The position numbers were made by a program, and so were the translations under genes. A stretch of DNA of 64,000 nucleotides from Chitinophagales bacterium (GTDB taxonomy: Bacteria; Bacteroidota; Bacteroidia; Chitinophagales; Chitinophagaceae): positions 1 through 64,000 of the forward strand of contig JAAFIK010000016.1 in the NCBI GenBank assembly GCA_013298665.1. The letters run 5' to 3'. The notes below the pieces were generated by a model. That model saw nothing but the letters and a program-made list of their open reading frames with translations, did no database searches and was not told the DNA's origin. Below are positions 37,723 through 46,540 of this stretch, in pieces (position 1 is the first letter of the stretch; every line of letters starts with the position of its first letter).

Positions 37723-38193
37723 ATGACCGCAAAAGATCTGCTTATCCTCAACTTTCAGGAAGTCCGCCGCCGTAGCATCAAGGTCTGGCAGGGCATTCCC
37801 GGTGATATGCTCCATTGGAAACCAGATCCCGAAGCGATGAGTTACATCGAAATGGTCAGGCATGTACTCGAAGCAGAAAATATTTATCACCATATCATTC
37901 TTGGAAGGGGAGATATGGGCGATTTTAAAAGTCCGCTCGAATCGAATCCCTTTGTATCTGTTGATGAAGAACTGCGGAATGCACAGCCTTATCGTGAAAA
38001 ATTTCTTCAATATGTCAATGGTTTTACGCAAAAAGAACTCGAAGACACCTGTATCATACGCGCATCACTCAACCAGAAGCGCCAATTGGGCGATTACCTG
38101 CTCCGTATCGCCTATCATGAAAGTATACATTGTGGCCAGTTACTCGATTACCTCCGGTCGGCAGGTATCCCCCGGCCAATAATATGGGATTGA
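37723..38193 (+). CDS. DinB-superfamily four-helix protein
   Basis: A 156-residue protein of the DinB/YfiT-like fold, which holds a metal through three histidines. Candidates are seen in VRHVLEAENIYHH and AYHESIHCGQLLDYL. Members are often thiol-dependent transferases or stress proteins. The substrate here is unknown. The 200 bp upstream show no gene or clear promoter. Confidence 0.82.
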   Translation: MTAKDLLILNFQEVRRRSIKVWQGIPGDMLHWKPDPEAMSYIEMVRHVLEAENIYHHIILGRGDMGDFKSPLESNPFVSVDEELRNAQPYREKFLQYVNGFTQKELEDTCIIRASLNQKRQLGDYLLRIAYHESIHCGQLLDYLRSAGIPRPIIWD

Positions 38194-38292
38194 ATACCCA
38201 ATTTCAGCACATCTTGTCCAGACCCGGAACAACAGTACAAATTATCCATAACTTAGCCGGATTCAGATACATCGACACATAAAAAAACAGTT

Positions 38293-38760
38293 ATGATTAA
38301 ATTGCAGATCGTTGGTAACCTTGGCAAAGATTGTATTGCCAAAGAAGTAAATGGAAAGAATGTGATCAATTTCAGTGTAGCGCATACCGAACGCTACAAA
38401 GATGCACAGGGCAATCAGAAGGAAAGAACCACCTGGGTGGAATGTGCTTACTGGACCGACCGTACAGCCGTAGCCCAATACCTCAAAAAGGGTAAAATGG
38501 TATATGCCGAGGGAAGCCCTGATGCAGATGCATACATGAACAAGGACAACCAGCCCTCCGCTACCCTCAGGATGCGCGTACAGAACCTGCAGCTCCTTGG
38601 CGGAAATGAAAGCGGCGGACAGCAGCAGCAGGGTAGTGGCAGCTACCAGCAACAGCCCGCAGCATCAGCAGCCGGCACAGGATACAGCAACAACAACAGT
38701 TATAGCAACAGCGCACCGGTAAGCCAGGAAGCAGGGCCGGTAGATGACCTGCCATTTTAA
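38293..38760 (+). CDS. ssb: Single-stranded DNA-binding protein
   Basis: The 155-residue protein has an OB-fold domain (residues 1-105) and a Gln/Ser/Asn-rich disordered linker (~106-148). It ends in the acidic tip DDLPF, which recruits repair and replication partners. It binds ssDNA as a tetramer. A strong terminator follows. The HTH-S24 regulator and the DinB-like protein lie just upstream on the same strand, which loosely suggests a stress neighbourhood. No operon link is proven. Confidence 0.93.
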   Translation: MIKLQIVGNLGKDCIAKEVNGKNVINFSVAHTERYKDAQGNQKERTTWVECAYWTDRTAVAQYLKKGKMVYAEGSPDADAYMNKDNQPSATLRMRVQNLQLLGGNESGGQQQQGSGSYQQQPAASAAGTGYSNNNSYSNSAPVSQEAGPVDDLPF

Positions 38761-38832
38761 CCCCGATCCTTCGGGCGGCATTTACAAACCATATCCTGCA
38801 ATGGCAGGCAATCGCTACGCTTGATATAAAGA

Positions 38833-38870
38833 TAAAATGGGGCTGCTTTGTAGTAAGCAGCCTCATTTTA
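38833..38870 (+). terminator. Intrinsic terminator after ssb
   Basis: TAAAATG-G-GGCTGCTT (38833-38848) pairs with AAGCAGCC-T-CATTTTA (38855-38870) around a six-base loop. T tracts on both sides make it potentially bidirectional. Confidence 0.88.
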
Positions 38871-38976
38871 TTTCTGGCTTGAAAGGATGCAGTTGAAATA
38901 CCCTCGCTCGTAATAACTTACCTGTAATTCCTGGCACAACAAGACACTATTTGCTTCTGTCTCAGTACATTTGCCA

Positions 38977-39031
38977 GACCATTACGAGATCATTACGAGA
39001 CTTTCACGAGACCTTTACCAGATCATTACCA
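38977..39031. repeat. Five tandem imperfect 11-bp repeats
   Basis: Five adjacent 11-mers of the type GAYCATTACSA (units at 38977, 38988, 38999, 39010 and 39021) lie in the otherwise featureless 386-bp gap between ssb and the GT39-like gene. The third and fourth units are diverged (GACTTTCACGA, GACCTTTACCA). The 11-bp spacing is close to one helical turn, so repeated protein contacts on one DNA face are possible. No other gene signal is seen in this gap. Confidence 0.7.
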
Positions 39032-39146
39032 GTGCTTCCTTGCAGGTAACCCGTTGTAAATCCCTATTCAACCCGGATATGCCCTTACGGTAATGCACTT
39101 GTGCGCAGGGTTTCTGCAGGAGTGCCATTATACCAATTCCTCAACA

Positions 39147-40769
39147 TCAATCCCCAATATTAAAAATGAGATAACCACTGTCAAAATGATCAACAGGCTC
39201 CAGTTGCAGCGCCCTCAGCCACTCCAGCCTGCCCGTTTCCCAAAAATCATAATATGTATCGAGGCTGACCATTACCCTGCCTTTTACCGGTGTTTCGGGT
39301 TCATATTGTACTTCCGGGTGCTTTGCCAGATAAGCTTTCACTAATTGGAGACCTTCCTGAAAATAAATATTCGAGTCGGTAAAAATATGGTGTGCATCTT
39401 TTTTATGCCATATCAGTTCATTGGTATAGGGCAGCAGGTGCGGGAAATAACTGGCCACGGAAAGCACCTGCCAAACCAGCAGCAAAATCACCATTGAATA
39501 AAGACGCCGGTAACCCGAAATAGCAACCGTAAGGCTTCCGCAAAAAACAAACAGCAATGGCAGAATCATGGCAATGTTGCGGATGCCATGGTACATCGTG
39601 TTGAACAGCGAAAACATGCCGAATATAAATAAAACCGGTAACCACAGAAAGACTCCGTTCCGGCCAAAAGAAAACAACTGGCGCCTGGCCATACAAAAAC
39701 CGATAGCCATCATCAGCAGCAACCAGAATCCCAACGGCAGTTTATACAAGCAGCAAACAATATAATAATACCAGACCCGGTGCGTACCCATTTTCTCGCC
39801 CAGGAACCAGGAATGACCGTATGCCGATACACCATCTTTACCTGGTCCTGTTTCTGTATTGAATTGGATATAGTCAAATCCCTGAATATATGGTGCCGGT
39901 AGTGGTAATGGCATATTTCTGATAAAAGACAATTGTGTTTGCAATTGCTGAAACCGCTCCGAGGCAAACTTATACTGCCCCAGCGGCTGTCCGCTCTGGC
40001 TGAACAGAAAACCAATATTGATCAGTACGAGGCTGATCGCCCCGATCAATAATTGTTCACGCAGCCAATAGACTATTTTCTTACCCTTGCCCGTTTCCTT
40101 CAGGTTGTATAGCCGTATCCCCAGCAGCACGCCTGTAACCGGATATAAAAGCAGCAACGAAGGTTTGGTTAGCTGCCCGATACCCAGCCATAAAGCCAGC
40201 AGCAGCAATTGCCGGTAATTGCCCGTCTTTGCATATCGCCAGGTATGGCAGCAGGTTGCGGTGCAGGCCAGGAAACTGTACACGTCAGTGCCTACCAACT
40301 GTGAGTGAGCCGCTATATCCGGACTGCATACATACAACAGTAAAGACAATAGTCCTGCCGCATATCCATACAATTGTTTTGCCCAGATAAAAACATACAC
40401 CCCCAGCAGCAACGCACTCAATATCGAAAAGAGCCGACCCCATAAAATGTCTTTATTTGCAGCTTCACTCGTTTTTGAACGACCGGGATGCAGCAGTTGC
40501 TCCATAGCTCTTGGTAAGGCATTGATGGCATTGACGGGCATCTGGCTGTTGAATTTGGGTATACCGCTACTGTTCAGGACTTTCCCCGGCTGCCCCTTGC
40601 AAACATTTACCCCGTAGGCAAAATACCCCATCTCGTCTCCCGTAATACTCAATTGTGTACTGCAGTACCAGTTGCTCACCCCATACAGCAGGAGTAGCAG
40701 TATGGCAATACGCCGGTAATGGTATCGTAAGAAGGCTTTCAAGAGGATGGGCGGAATGCGGTATAACAA
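39147..40769 (-). CDS. GT39-like integral membrane glycosyltransferase
   Basis: A 540-residue protein with roughly ten membrane helices. The first extracytoplasmic loop contains an Asp-Glu pair in SITGDEMGYFAYGVN, as expected of the GT39/ArnT superfamily, which transfers sugars from polyprenyl-phosphate donors. The C-terminal ~80 residues are soluble. The gene's start overlaps the end of the GT4 gene by 31 bases. It is the last gene of the glycan operon, so it probably acts on the same glycan or lipid carrier. Confidence 0.78.
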   Translation of the reverse strand: MLYRIPPILLKAFLRYHYRRIAILLLLLYGVSNWYCSTQLSITGDEMGYFAYGVNVCKGQPGKVLNSSGIPKFNSQMPVNAINALPRAMEQLLHPGRSKTSEAANKDILWGRLFSILSALLLGVYVFIWAKQLYGYAAGLLSLLLYVCSPDIAAHSQLVGTDVYSFLACTATCCHTWRYAKTGNYRQLLLLALWLGIGQLTKPSLLLLYPVTGVLLGIRLYNLKETGKGKKIVYWLREQLLIGAISLVLINIGFLFSQSGQPLGQYKFASERFQQLQTQLSFIRNMPLPLPAPYIQGFDYIQFNTETGPGKDGVSAYGHSWFLGEKMGTHRVWYYYIVCCLYKLPLGFWLLLMMAIGFCMARRQLFSFGRNGVFLWLPVLFIFGMFSLFNTMYHGIRNIAMILPLLFVFCGSLTVAISGYRRLYSMVILLLVWQVLSVASYFPHLLPYTNELIWHKKDAHHIFTDSNIYFQEGLQLVKAYLAKHPEVQYEPETPVKGRVMVSLDTYYDFWETGRLEWLRALQLEPVDHFDSGYLIFNIGD

Positions 40770-41899
40770 TCACTGATTTGTTGGGCCACAACCGGGCAGG
40801 CAAACCGTGCAGCCGCATCCAGTGCTATCGCTGCCCGGTTATACGCCGAATAATTGTTGATCATTTGTTCCATGGCATCAGCCAATTGGGTAACCTGCTC
40901 ATTTTCTACAAGTAAACCATTGGCCCGTGTAATCACTTCGCCGATGCCCCCCACGGCCGTACTGATCACCGGCAGACCGCAGCATAATGCTTCCAGTACT
41001 ACACAGGGCAGGTTTTCAAACCGGCTGAACAGCAGTAAGGCCTGCGCATCCTGCATCAACTGTGCTACCCTTCCATATGGAACGGCTTGTAAAAAGCGGA
41101 TCTGTACACCCGGCGCATCAATAGTCTTCGCTTTTGCAGCAAGCCGTTCATTTTCTCCGCCCGCAAATAATAACTCAAATCTATAACCACGGGCAGCCAG
41201 TATACCTGCTGCAGCCAGAATGCCTTCCGGGTTCTTTTGGTGATTGAGGTAAGAAGGGTGGATAAACCTGAATACCGTAAAGGGCTGTTGACGGTAATAA
41301 AAAAGAGTAGTATCCACCACATTCGGCACTACGGTAAATGGCACCCTCGCCACCCGTTCATTGATTGTTTTACCCAGGTCAGCCGATACAGGTAGTAACG
41401 CTACCGCATGCTGTAGTATCCTTTTTGTCAGCAGCCGGAACATCAGGTGCTGCTCGTAAAAAGAAGGTCTGCTTTGCGGGTAGTAACCCGTCCAGTGTTC
41501 TGTAACCCAGTAGGGGAGGCGGTGCCGTTTTTTTAACCAGAGGGCAAGCAGCCCTGCTTTCATCGCTACATGCACATGAACCACATCTGGTTTCCCCCGT
41601 TCCGTTACAATACGCTGATAACATGCTACCTGTAAACGTTGATATGCCCGGAACGAAAAAAAAGCCTCCGCCCATTTTCCCCACCTGCTCCTGCCATAAT
41701 ATGCCCGGTAAACGGTGATGCCCCCATACTGCCCGGCCTCAATGCTGTGTGTACCCGGTTGCATGGTTTCATCTTTGGTCACCACCAATACTGTCAGGTT
41801 GGCGATCTTGCCCAGTGCAAGTGCCTGCCGTTCCACAAAGTCACCATTTGTAGCATGCGTTCTGCCAGGAAACCAGCTTGCCAGCCAAAGTACATTCAT
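40739..41899 (-). CDS. Family 4 glycosyltransferase
   Basis: The 386-residue GT-B fold enzyme starts MNVLWLASWFPGRTHATNGDF (41899). The open frame to 41953 adds residues that overlap the upstream gene. The acceptor domain is followed by the donor site with FIHPSYLNHQKNPEGIL, and SRFENLPCVVLEALCCGLPVI including the conserved E-x7-E pattern. It transfers a sugar from a nucleotide-sugar donor in the cytoplasm. The start overlaps the methyltransferase stop by four bases. Confidence 0.88.
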   Translation of the reverse strand: MNVLWLASWFPGRTHATNGDFVERQALALGKIANLTVLVVTKDETMQPGTHSIEAGQYGGITVYRAYYGRSRWGKWAEAFFSFRAYQRLQVACYQRIVTERGKPDVVHVHVAMKAGLLALWLKKRHRLPYWVTEHWTGYYPQSRPSFYEQHLMFRLLTKRILQHAVALLPVSADLGKTINERVARVPFTVVPNVVDTTLFYYRQQPFTVFRFIHPSYLNHQKNPEGILAAAGILAARGYRFELLFAGGENERLAAKAKTIDAPGVQIRFLQAVPYGRVAQLMQDAQALLLFSRFENLPCVVLEALCCGLPVISTAVGGIGEVITRANGLLVENEQVTQLADAMEQMINNYSAYNRAAIALDAAARFACPVVAQQISDCYTAFRPSS

Positions 41900-42600
41900 G
41901 ATCGTTCTGCTGAAATGATGACCGAATAACCGCCCCAACACTTTGCACTCCAATCAGGAAAAAGTGCAAATGAGGCATTGCGTAATTGTTTCTTGACCCA
42001 GCGGATAAACCCCGTTGCGCGATCAATATCTGTTCTGGGTTTGGTGTATTGCCAGTCGCAGATGCGGTACCCGCAATCTGCCAGCATCCACCAGACCATT
42101 TCTTTACTGAAATAATGAATATGCCCCACCGACTGCCGTTGTTGCAGTAATACCTGCGGCTTCAGCAGGCTGCGGCAGGAAGCATCCAGCGGGATATGGA
42201 AGATAAACCGGTTGGCCTTTTGCTGCAATCCTTGCAGAAAACCATAATAATCGGGTATATGTTCCAAAACATCCATCATCAGCAGCAAGTCTGCCGGAGC
42301 ACCATCCCTTATAAAGTCAGCTTCGTAAAAATGAAGATGATCATTTGTCCATGCACCCGCCCTTGCAATGCCTTGCGGGGAGATGTCGTATCCGCTGCAG
42401 GGCACACCCGGCAAAGCTTGCTGAACCAATTGCAATACTTTGCCGCTGCCGCAGCCAACCTCAGCGAGCGACTCCACCTGCCACCCCTGTTTGCGTACCA
42501 TGGCAATAACCAGTGCTGCCTTCCACCCGGCATCTTCCTCATGAAAGCCGGGATTTTGTGCCAGGTACTGTCCGCTCGTATATATATTCTCCACACTCAT
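41896..42600 (-). CDS. Class I SAM-dependent methyltransferase
   Basis: A 234-residue protein with the SAM-binding motif SLAEVGCGSGKVLQLV (residues ~58-73), motif II SGYDISPQGIARA and LLLMMDVLEHIPDYYGFL. The C-terminus is basic and hydrophobic. In this operon it probably modifies a sugar or lipid-linked precursor. It shares ATGA overlaps with both neighbours. Confidence 0.85.
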   Translation of the reverse strand: MSVENIYTSGQYLAQNPGFHEEDAGWKAALVIAMVRKQGWQVESLAEVGCGSGKVLQLVQQALPGVPCSGYDISPQGIARAGAWTNDHLHFYEADFIRDGAPADLLLMMDVLEHIPDYYGFLQGLQQKANRFIFHIPLDASCRSLLKPQVLLQQRQSVGHIHYFSKEMVWWMLADCGYRICDWQYTKPRTDIDRATGFIRWVKKQLRNASFALFPDWSAKCWGGYSVIISAERS

Positions 42601-43889
42601 TTGTACAAGTTCATTAATGATCTGCTGATGAGCAAACGGTCTTTTTTAGTTGGCCAGAAACAATCCCGCCAGGCAATGGCGTGGCTGCGTGTAAAGCGCC
42701 GCATAATCCAGCACTGGTAAACAATGTATCCGGCACTGCTCGCAATTGCTGCCCCCGTAATCTGCCAGCGGGGAATGAGCAGCAGGTCTAACCCCACAAT
42801 AACGGGTAGTGCCAGTAATGCGCCGCGGATATTCACGCCGATTTCATTGCGGCCTGCATAAAAAGCAGTGTATGGATACAGCACCGCAATAGCGATGATG
42901 CCCGGTGTCAGCCATACAAAAGGCAGGTACATCTGCGTAAAACCCGCACCAAACAGTACCGGGAACAACCAATAGCCCGTCAACAGCAGGAAAATCAGCC
43001 CCATGGCCACAACGGCAAAGATAAGGCGCGACAATTGTGCCACCGGCTCGTGCATGGCCTTACGGGCAGCAGATGCCGTTACCGAGAAAACAGTGGTGGC
43101 AATGATACCCGGTACGATAAAAAACAATTGCCCCAGTTTGGACGCCTGGATATAATTACCCAGCAACGCATCATCCGTGTGCAGTGCCTTCACCAACCAG
43201 TAATCTACCCGGTAAACCAGGAAGAACAGCAGATTCGATAAGAACGCTTGTCCGGCATACCGGAATAAACGCGTAATGGCAGCCCCCGTCGGCATCAATA
43301 TCCCTTTAGCCTGTACATATTTATACGTGAATAAACCGGCGAGGAACAACCCCTGCCCGAAGATTACCACAGTATATTGTTTAAATACCTGCGCAGTTTC
43401 ATGACTCCCCAAATCAGGCTCCGGGGTAAGCCAGATCAGCAGGATCAATAAAACATTGAGCAGACTGATGGCGATTCCCGGGCGCACAAAATCCTGTTTT
43501 GCCTGGAAAAGCGCGCTGAAAAAAACAATCAGCAGGCTTCCCGACAGGTAAAGCCAGCAAAAAAGGTAGCCTTCAGGCAGATGGAGTGCAATACCAGCCA
43601 ATGGTAAAAAAAAAAGGAGTACAGTGGCAGTACCGGCAGACCAGACCATCGACAGTCCTGTGGCTGCAGCAGGGGATAGTTCCTGCCGGGCGGTATAATA
43701 GCCAAGCCCTGATTCGAGGCTGCAACTGGCCAGTAATAAGAGAAGCGCAAAAGTATTGATTACGTAAAAAAAACTGCCGGAACCCGCTGGACCGAGGGCG
43801 CGTACAATGGCAATATTGAGCAGAAAAGCCGATAACATGCTGATGCCCCGCCAGAATATACTCTGATATAACAGTTGTTTCAACCTCAT
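42597..43889 (-). CDS. Wzx-like polysaccharide flippase
   Basis: The 430-residue protein has about twelve membrane helices and the N-terminal FWRGISMLSAFLLNIAIVRALGPAGSGSFFYV pattern (key residues GP-x-GSG) of the polysaccharide transport / MATE superfamily. It would flip a lipid-linked glycan across the inner membrane. First gene of a four-gene overlapping operon (flippase, methyltransferase, GT4, GT39-like). No polymerase gene is in view, so the product may be short. Confidence 0.82.
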   Translation of the reverse strand: MRLKQLLYQSIFWRGISMLSAFLLNIAIVRALGPAGSGSFFYVINTFALLLLLASCSLESGLGYYTARQELSPAAATGLSMVWSAGTATVLLFFLPLAGIALHLPEGYLFCWLYLSGSLLIVFFSALFQAKQDFVRPGIAISLLNVLLILLIWLTPEPDLGSHETAQVFKQYTVVIFGQGLFLAGLFTYKYVQAKGILMPTGAAITRLFRYAGQAFLSNLLFFLVYRVDYWLVKALHTDDALLGNYIQASKLGQLFFIVPGIIATTVFSVTASAARKAMHEPVAQLSRLIFAVVAMGLIFLLLTGYWLFPVLFGAGFTQMYLPFVWLTPGIIAIAVLYPYTAFYAGRNEIGVNIRGALLALPVIVGLDLLLIPRWQITGAAIASSAGYIVYQCWIMRRFTRSHAIAWRDCFWPTKKDRLLISRSLMNLYK

Positions 43890-43989
43890 GTGGCAGTCCC
43901 ATATATGGCCAATCGCCCGCCAATGATTAACTTTGAGCGGTAAGACCTAACAGGCTTGCAAATAAAAGCATAAATTTCTGATTTAACCA

Positions 43990-44982
43990 ATGGCATTACT
44001 GCGTAAAATCAATTCCCGGGCCAAAACGGAGATCAATACCGGTTTTGGTGTCAATTCCACCGATTATGGCGGACGTTTTGTTGACAAAGACGGGCGGCCG
44101 AATATTGGTAAAGTGGGTATCTCCCTGCTCGAACGCATCAGTTGGTTTCATGCCATGCTGGCCTTGCCCCGCTGGAAATTTCTTGCACTTATCTTTCTTT
44201 TCTACATCATCATCAATTTTGGCTTTGCACTTGTTTACTTTATCATTGGCGTAGAGCATCTCGGCGGACTCGTGACTACTTCAAAAATAGAACAGTTTGG
44301 AGAAGCCTATTTTTTCAGTGCACAAACCTTTACCACCGTTGGCTATGGCCGCATTAATCCTACAGGTTTTCTGGCCAGTAGTATCGCAGCCCTTGAAGCG
44401 CTGGTTGGTTTACTGTGCTTTGCGCTTGTAACCGGTCTGCTCTACGGACGGTTCAGCAAGCCAACAGCCTATATCCGTTTCAGCGAAAAAGCCGTTATTG
44501 CCCCTTTTAAAGAGGGTATTGGCTTAATGCTGCGTTTAGCACCCTATAAAAACAATAACCTTACTGATGCTGAAGCCAAACTCTCCCTGGGTATGATGGT
44601 GGAGGAAAATGGGAAAATGGTCAATAAATTCTTTCCGCTTGAGTTGGAATTTGCCAGGGTTAACGCACTCTCCCTCAGTTGGACGATCGTACATCCCATC
44701 ACCGAAGAAAGCCCATTGTATAAACTGACTCCCGATGATTTTGCTAACCTGCGTGGTGAAGTGCTGGTTTACCTGAAGGCATTTGATGACATGTTCAGCA
44801 ATACTGTCGTGGCCCGCTCATCCTATACCTTCCAGGAAATAGTGGTTGGCGCCAAGTTCATTCCCATGTACCACCGCAGCAGCGATGGCACCCGGACCAT
44901 ACTTGATTTTGATAAACTGAATACATACCAGCCCGCAGACGTGTCATTTGCTTTTGCAGGAGCGGCAGCGGTAAATGAATAA
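43990..44982 (+). CDS. Inward-rectifier (Kir/KirBac) potassium channel
   Basis: The 330-residue protein has a cytoplasmic N-terminus with GGRFVDKDGRPNIG (residues 27-40), two membrane helices (about 62-86 and 125-150), and between them the potassium selectivity filter TVGYG at 116-120. A C-terminal beta-rich cytoplasmic domain of ~175 residues contains the ligand-gating region. KirBac channels form tetramers. The gene stands alone, and its 3' side is a repeat-rich gap shared with a convergent gene. Confidence 0.93.
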   Translation: MALLRKINSRAKTEINTGFGVNSTDYGGRFVDKDGRPNIGKVGISLLERISWFHAMLALPRWKFLALIFLFYIIINFGFALVYFIIGVEHLGGLVTTSKIEQFGEAYFFSAQTFTTVGYGRINPTGFLASSIAALEALVGLLCFALVTGLLYGRFSKPTAYIRFSEKAVIAPFKEGIGLMLRLAPYKNNNLTDAEAKLSLGMMVEENGKMVNKFFPLELEFARVNALSLSWTIVHPITEESPLYKLTPDDFANLRGEVLVYLKAFDDMFSNTVVARSSYTFQEIVVGAKFIPMYHRSSDGTRTILDFDKLNTYQPADVSFAFAGAAAVNE

Positions 44983-45087
44983 GCAAGTATCAGGAGAAGA
45001 AGTAGCAAGTATCAGGATGAAATTCTCCTGTGTCTTATATCTTCCGTCTCATATCTTGTGTCTCATATCTTGTGTCTCACATCTCAC
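44982..45087. repeat. Composite intergenic repeat, locus 1
   Basis: Two direct copies of AGCAAGTATCAGGA (44982-44995 and 45004-45017) are followed by four tandem 14-bp units of the GTCTCATATCTTGT type (45032-45087). The same sequence family, in inverse orientation, fills the convergent gap at 48188-48433. This copy reaches the stop codon of the downstream minus-strand gene. Confidence 0.75.
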
Positions 45088-46340
45088 ATCGCTTCAGCCA
45101 TATCCGGAATCTTATCTACTTTATACTCCCCCGCATCTAATTTTTTCTTTGTTTCGCTGAAGGCCTGCAGCGTCAGTTCAATGTCTTCGTCGCTGTGTGC
45201 AGCCGTGGGGATAATCCTGTAAATGATATCGCCCTTGGGAATAATGGGGTAAACAACAATACTACAGAAAATATGATAGTTTTCACGGAGATCCATGACC
45301 ATGGCCGTAGCCTCGGGTACGTCCCCTTTCATATAGATGGGTGTTACCGGGCTGCTGGTATTACCGATGTCGAAGCCGCGGTCTTTAAGACCCGTCTGCA
45401 GCTTACGTACATTGTGCCAAAGCTTTTCGCGGAGTTCAGGCATTGTTTTCACCATTTCCATGCGTTTGAGCATACCCTCCACAATCAGCAGGGGGAGGCT
45501 TTTGGCAAAGATCTGGCTGCGCGTGTTGTAACGCAGGTATTTGATGACACCTTTGGGGCCACTGATAAAGGCACCAATACTGCCCATGCTTTTTACAAAG
45601 GTGCTGAAGTAAAGATCGATGCCTTCCTGGCAACCCTGTGCCTCGTCTGCACCCGCGCCGGTAGGACCCATATAACCAAAGCCGTGCGCATCATCAATCA
45701 GTATGCGGAATTCATATTTCTCTTTCAGCGCTACTATTTCTTTCAGTATACCCTGCTCACCATCCATACCAAATACCCCTTCCGTAATCAGGAGGATGCC
45801 GCCGCCATTCTTTGCCGCCAGTTCTGTGGCACGGAGCAGTTGTTTTTCACAGTCGGCAATATCGTTGTGTTTGAATGCGTAGCGGTGACCCATGTGGAGC
45901 CTTACACCATCTACGATACAGGCATGAGATTCCGCGTCATACACAATCACATCCCGGCGGTTGACGAGTGCGTCAATACAACTCATGATCCCCTGGTAGC
46001 CAAAATTGAGCAGCATGGTGTCTTCCCGCTGTACAAACGCACTGATCACCCGTTCCAGTTCATCGTGTTTCAGGGTATTTCCGCTCATCATACGCGCGCC
46101 CATCGGGTTGCCCATGCCATACATGGCTGCTGCCTTGGTATCAATATCGCGCACCTCAGGGTGGTTGACTAAGCCAAGGTAATTGTTCAGGCTCCAGACA
46201 ATCATCTCCTTGCCCCTGAACGTCATGTGCGGACCTAATTCGCCCTCTAATTTGGGAAACGCAAAATAGCCGTGCGCCCTGTCCATGTGCTGGCCGATAG
46301 GGCCGCCATCCTTTACTAATTTCTCAAAAACATCTGCCAT
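45084..46340 (-). CDS. Alpha-oxoamine synthase (KBL / serine palmitoyltransferase type)
   Basis: A 418-residue PLP enzyme of the fold-type I alpha-oxoamine synthase family. It couples an amino acid with an acyl-CoA under decarboxylation. Seen: YLGLVNHPEVR, MGARMMSGNTLKHDELE, the PLP ring-stacking and Asp region LIDDAHGFGYMGPTG, and the Schiff-base lysine in STFVKSMGSIGAF. Context does not decide between glycine C-acetyltransferase, serine palmitoyltransferase for sphingolipids and cysteate acyltransferase for sulfonolipids. All three are known in Bacteroidota. No kbl partner (tdh) or biotin gene is nearby, which favours a lipid role. Confidence 0.82.
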   Translation of the reverse strand: MADVFEKLVKDGGPIGQHMDRAHGYFAFPKLEGELGPHMTFRGKEMIVWSLNNYLGLVNHPEVRDIDTKAAAMYGMGNPMGARMMSGNTLKHDELERVISAFVQREDTMLLNFGYQGIMSCIDALVNRRDVIVYDAESHACIVDGVRLHMGHRYAFKHNDIADCEKQLLRATELAAKNGGGILLITEGVFGMDGEQGILKEIVALKEKYEFRILIDDAHGFGYMGPTGAGADEAQGCQEGIDLYFSTFVKSMGSIGAFISGPKGVIKYLRYNTRSQIFAKSLPLLIVEGMLKRMEMVKTMPELREKLWHNVRKLQTGLKDRGFDIGNTSSPVTPIYMKGDVPEATAMVMDLRENYHIFCSIVVYPIIPKGDIIYRIIPTAAHSDEDIELTLQAFSETKKKLDAGEYKVDKIPDMAEAM

Positions 46341-46540
46341 AATGTAAATACCAATGTTGATTCAGAATAAATATAGTGTAGTATTGCCCAAAAAGGCACC
46401 AGGCCCTTTCTCATGCAAAATTGGCGCAAAGGTAAGGCAAACGGGCGAATCCTGAAATACACCCCCTTTGCCCGGTGTTCACACAAGCATCATACGGCAG
46501 AAAGGGGAACCGCCCCTTATCTTTGTACAAAATCTTGTAT

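Noticed and set aside
36766..38760. Prophage, suggested by a CI-like regulator followed by ssb
   Set aside because: No integrase, terminase, portal or tail genes are present, and the surrounding genes are ordinary chromosomal ones.
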